Positions 59,701 through 64,000 of a stretch of DNA of 64,000 nucleotides are shown one piece after another. This DNA comes from Mangifera indica. Its lineage: Eukaryota; Streptophyta; Magnoliopsida; Sapindales; Anacardiaceae. The stretch is from positions 28,195,463-28,259,462 of the forward strand of contig NC_058137.1 of assembly GCF_011075055.1 (NCBI RefSeq), written 5' to 3'. How positions within the stretch are numbered: the stretch's first letter is position 1; the number at the start of each line of letters is the position of its first letter. The position numbers and the translations under genes were made by a program. A model generated the notes under the pieces. The model was not told the DNA's origin. It saw nothing but the letters and a program-made list of their open reading frames with translations, and searched no databases.

Positions 59701-61760
59701 TTCAAACCATCATTATTAATGGAAATAAACAAATTGAATAATTGATGTGTATAAGATGTAGATTTGAGTTGGAGTTCCAATTAATAACTCGATTCGAATT
59801 CAGCTTATTTATATTTACGATAGTATTATTCATCCTCTCAACAATACTTTGTATTAATTTAAATAAACTCAAATTAGGTCTAACATAAATCATAAAACTC
59901 ATTTATACTCAAATAATCAATTGTTTTACTTCTTTTATATATCAATAAAATTGAGTATATTCTATTTTAAATATTTAATTGATGTTATAATAATATTTTA
60001 TTATATAATTGAATATTATTTTAAATTTAAATTTATTTATTTATATGATAATATATTTTAAATACCCAATTAGATTTTTTAAATTAAGTATACATGTGAT
60101 ACTTATTATTATATATATAAATAAGTTTCTTGATAATTATAGAAATACAAAAATGTAAATATTAAATAACAAGAAATAATAATGTAATTTTGTTTGGGGA
60201 ATTTTTATGAATCAACCACTTTTTTTCTGCCTTTTTCAGCCAAATCACATGCAGAAGTCACATTCTCAATAACCTAACTCATCTTATCCTAGCCATTTTT
60301 AGCTGGAACATCAAATTAATCCTACTTTTTACCAACTAAACATTATTGCACGATTCAACTATAATAAAAGATCACGCTAAATTTGATCTAAATTATTTAT
60401 ATTATTATTTATATTATTTAGCTAAATCGATGATAATGTTGGTATTACCAAAAGGGCACTGGGAACTAATGCCGATAATAATCTGCTAGCTTCTCTTTTA
60501 AGCATGGATTATTAATTACCCAGGACCCATACCATAATTAACACAGCAGAGGGGGTAAAACGAAATATAATAAAGTAGGGAAATGTATAATAAAGACTAA
60601 ATTAAGAGGCTGTGTAATTTCTTCATTTATGGCAGATTCTTGGTGAAATAATAAATATTAATAACTGCATGTGCCGTGGCCTGAGTGGCTTGAATTATGA
60701 TTTTGGCCAAGATGCCCTACCACATGCTTGAGTTCCCCTTTTTTTGGTTAGGAGGACAAAATTGACAATTCAATAATATGAATATACAATATTTTTATCC
60801 GTAATACTTAATGTACAAACTGTCAAGTATCCAAAAAGTAAAATAAGAGATCAAAACAAATAATTAAATCATCTAATCATATGATGTTATGTTAATTTAT
60901 TTGTATATATTTTTACATTATGTTAAGCTCCTCCACCACCAGTTTTGAACTAGACACAAGTTGTCTAATGCATATAACCTGCACCCATCTAAAATAGATG
61001 CAATAGCATAGTCTTGTGTCCAGTCTCAATTCCGCGTGTTGAACCCACAAGTCAAAGCCGAAGAGGCACTGCAGCCAATCTAAACTCTAGAAACAACAGA
61101 TTTTTTCAAGTGACTCTCAAAAAGTTGTTGGCATATAGCACTGAATGAGCAATCAACCTATGACAAATTTACCCTTATTACCACCATAATGGGTCCATTG
61201 AGAGGATTTATAATTTTTCAACATAAATTTGAGTACGTTTGTGGCAGCCTTTGACATTGTTACAAGTTGCCAATCCAAACAATTTCAATGTTTTTTTGTG
61301 TTGGATTCTCCAAAGCGCTTTTCACATTAGAAGTGATTTAGTTTTTGTCATTTGCTTTTTTTCAAAAGCAATTTACATTGAAAACATTTCAAATGTGTTA
61401 GGAAGTTCATAATCATATTATTGATAAATCATTGGAAGGTAGTTCAATTTTTTGTCCATATGGGATCAACCTTAATCTCATAAGGGCACACATAAAAAAT
61501 AAAGGTTAGTACAACATATAATCATCAAATAATTTCAACTCATTTGAACAAATTATCCAATTTGTGGCACGACACATTAAAAAAGGATTTGAATTGAGTA
61601 TTTTTTACAATAATAATAAACTAATCATATTTATGTCAACCAGTTTGTAAAACAAATCGTGTTCAGATAAACCCTTTATAACCAGAACACAACCCATAAA
61701 TATCATGTTATGTTCTAGTTGTACTGTTTGTTTAGTGTCAATACATGATAGATTTCATCA
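59701..61760. other. AT-rich intergenic DNA with two MITEs
   Basis: Copies of the palindromic MITE lie at about 59960-60110 and 60785-60915. A short inverted repeat, tagacacaag ... cttgtgtcca, occurs at 60952-61020. No gene was recognised. Confidence 0.4.
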
Positions 61761-61770
61761 ATAAGTTTAT

Positions 61771-62303
61771 GGCCAAAAGTCTATTTTCCATCCAAGTTTA
61801 AGTGCATTTTCAAAATCACACCTGTGAGGTTTGAAAAGCTAAAAGTTTCATTCATCTATTTAAAATCTCTGTTATGATTAAAGGTAAAATCGTTATTTAA
61901 TAAAAAAATTTAAAAAATTAAAATTGTATTATTTTTACCCTCCTCCGTTCGAAAATCTTACAATTCCTTCACCCCAAATTTTGAAAAATCAATTTTTTTT
62001 CTCTAGGGTTTACAAATTGTTGTCAGAGACAGTGAAGTTCGTTGTCTTTAGTGACGGTTTACAAACCTTAGGGGAAAAATATTGATTTTTGAAACTTTGG
62101 ATGAGAGAAATTGTGAAATTTCCAAACTAAGAGAGTAAACGTAATAAAATTATAGTTTTTTTAATTTTTTTTATTAAATGACAATTTTACTTCTAACTCT
62201 AATTAAGATTTTAAATGGATGAATGAGACTTTTAGTTTTTCAAACCCTATGAATGTGACTTTAAAAACGTATTTAAACTTAAGTGAGAAATAATCTTTTA
62301 GCC
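61771..62303. mobile_element. Mutator-type MITE (533 bp), long inverted ends, 10-bp TSD
   Basis: The ends ggccaaaagtctattttcca and its near reverse complement at the right end (...gagaaataatcttttagcc) extend inward as inverted repeats of about 130 bp. A perfect 10-bp direct repeat, ataagtttat, flanks it at 61761-61770 and 62304-62313. This is the best-preserved member of the family that includes 242-984 and 8530-9292. It has no coding capacity. Confidence 0.85.
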
Positions 62304-62313
62304 ATAAGTTTAT

Positions 62314-64000
62314 ATATAAGTGAAAAAAAATAAAATATATTGTTTTTTATTAAAATAAATGATGTTACATTAGAACCCGTTTTCGAAACAAGCCAAATGG
62401 ATCGTATTCAGATTAAATATTTTCAATATGAATTTAATTCAATTTATATTCAAATTAAATGTTGTAACGCAAAAATAGATGAAATGAATTCGTCCTATAA
62501 ACGTGAATTGACCGCTCAAAAAGTCCTTTTCGTTTGAACAATTCTTCACACTAGTGCCTCTCTCTTAGTGCTCCACATCTCTGCTTTGTGGCCCTCCTCA
62601 AACGTGAGCTCAAACAAGTTTGTGGGGTTCAATTTTCTTTCGCATTATAAAATCAACATCCCACCAAATCATCGCCGGTTGGACAGTTTTCTATCGTATA
62701 ATTTTGATTCCATAACATTATTTGACACGAAATTAGGTTACATCGTATAATAAGTACAATAAATCAATTTTTATTCAAATTTGTCACATTGATTGTAATT
62801 ATCAATATTTTTAAAACTAGATCGATAATCAAATTGATCATTTTACTGATTCATAGTTTAATCTATTCGATCAATTTAACTAAAAAATTGACCGGTTCAA
62901 CTTATTATTAAATTATAATAAATAAATTTTACTTAAAATTTTATATGAAATAAAATGAATTAAGATACTTACACCTATGAAGATTAGAACATATCTTTTT
63001 TTAGGAATAATAATTATTCATTTGATTTTAATGAAACAATTAAAATAAAAAGCGTCTCAATCTCATTATATAGAAAAAAATAATTCTATAAATTATTGTC
63101 TATAAAAAACATTTCAATGGATATGAGATATTTTTTTTTTTGAACTTATTTTTCCTCACAAACATTTAGAAATTCATCAAATCTAATAAAAAATAATCAA
63201 ATTACTAAAAAATAATTAAAATTTCAAAATAAATAATTATTTTTTATATTAACTGAACCGAACTTGGTTGGAGCCAGTTTCCTGTTTAACCAATTGAACC
63301 GATTGGTTTGATCTGGTTTTAAAATCAATGGTAATTATCAAACAAAAGTTTTTGAATCAATTTCCTGAGATAGGTATAAAGTGAACAATATCTACATATT
63401 CAGACTTAAAACTTTTTATTAAAACCGATTATACTTATAACTAAACTTGCATTCGATTTGAGTTTCTTAAGCTTTGATCAAACGAGTCAAATTGGGTTAG
63501 AAATGAATTCAATCCGAATCGATTTAAATAAAATTTATTATTTGATTTGAATAAATATAGTAATATGTCATGTCAAGACCTGAGAAAAAGGCCTGTTGAC
63601 CCATAAAAAATTTTTAAAATATATAAAAAAAATTTTTGGCAAGTTAATCCAAAAAGCACGTGAGTCACCTTAAAAACCCACAAAGGCACAACCCAAGGGG
63701 TATGGGCTGTGCGTCGAGGCCTAGAATGGTTTGTGGTTACATCTAGACTCGAACAAATTAAACTCAAATTTGAACTCTAACTCATATTAAGTTTGCCACA
63801 TTTTCCTCTATGACAATATTGTTTACTCATTTGAAAACCCTATTCACCCAATTGACAATATTGTTCATTTTATTAATAACTTTTTGACAACATTTTATAC
63901 CAACTCAAACAACTTCAAATTTGATAACAGATTTGAATCGAGTTCAAACTAATATTAATCTTTTTTAGAAAACAAGTTAGATTCAAATCCATCCAAATAT
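62314..64000. other. AT-rich intergenic DNA, no gene seen
   Basis: Degenerate AACTCAAATTTGA-type repeats at about 62380-62470 and 63410-63540, and again from 63750. The stretch 63570-63740, with a moderately GC-rich segment and the string cacaacccaaggggtatggg, looks like part of a dispersed repeat, but no ends could be found. No gene was recognised. Confidence 0.4.

Noticed and set aside
63573..63767. 64-codon minus-strand frame and GC-richer block
   Set aside because: It looks like part of a dispersed repeat; no termini, target duplication or protein motif could be identified.

Overview
The window is nuclear DNA of a eudicot plant. Coding regions are split by many GT-AG introns in AT-rich sequence. 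There are two plant-type tRNA genes and many short non-autonomous transposons. No bacterial, viral or organellar genes were seen. The species is not identified.

Layout. (1) 1.8-13.6 kb holds a small cluster of secreted Gly/His-rich peptide genes: two on + at 2.2 and 5.7 kb, one on - at 11.3 kb, and a dead exon at 13.4 kb. They lie in a large, degraded inverted duplication peppered with transposons. A tRNA-Leu(UAG) and a tRNA-Val(AAC) lie among them. (2) 14.2-22.4 kb (-) is an intact DNA topoisomerase IB gene (TOP1) of 15 coding exons, with a TRIM retroelement and two MITEs in its introns. (3) 23.0-47.5 kb is a tandem segmental duplication. Each unit of about 12 kb carries a wax-synthase-like MBOAT acyltransferase followed by an EDM2 gene (PHD fingers plus a methyltransferase-like domain). 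Both EDM2 copies are open over all 18 coding exons (1293 and 1284 aa); both acyltransferases are broken. (4) 47.8-51.7 kb (-) is an intact plant fimbrin of 739 aa. (5) 56.1-59.0 kb holds a lipid-transfer-protein fragment and an exon-depleted vacuolar Na+/H+ antiporter (NHX). (6) The remainder is AT-rich intergenic DNA with MITEs.

From memory, the order TOP1 - MBOAT cluster - EDM2 - fimbrin - LTP - NHX matches Arabidopsis chromosome 5 around At5g55300-At5g55470. This is therefore a conserved gene block in which EDM2 has doubled while the acyltransferases, LTP and NHX have decayed. The genes share no obvious pathway. TOP1 and EDM2 both act on chromatin and DNA topology, fimbrin on actin, and the small peptides in the cell wall or secretory route. 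The most interesting signals are the duplicated EDM2 pair (including a 32-bp duplication that copies a splice donor in one copy), the peptide-gene palindrome with a 14-bp promoter element conserved in all three genes, and several transposons with clear target-site duplications.
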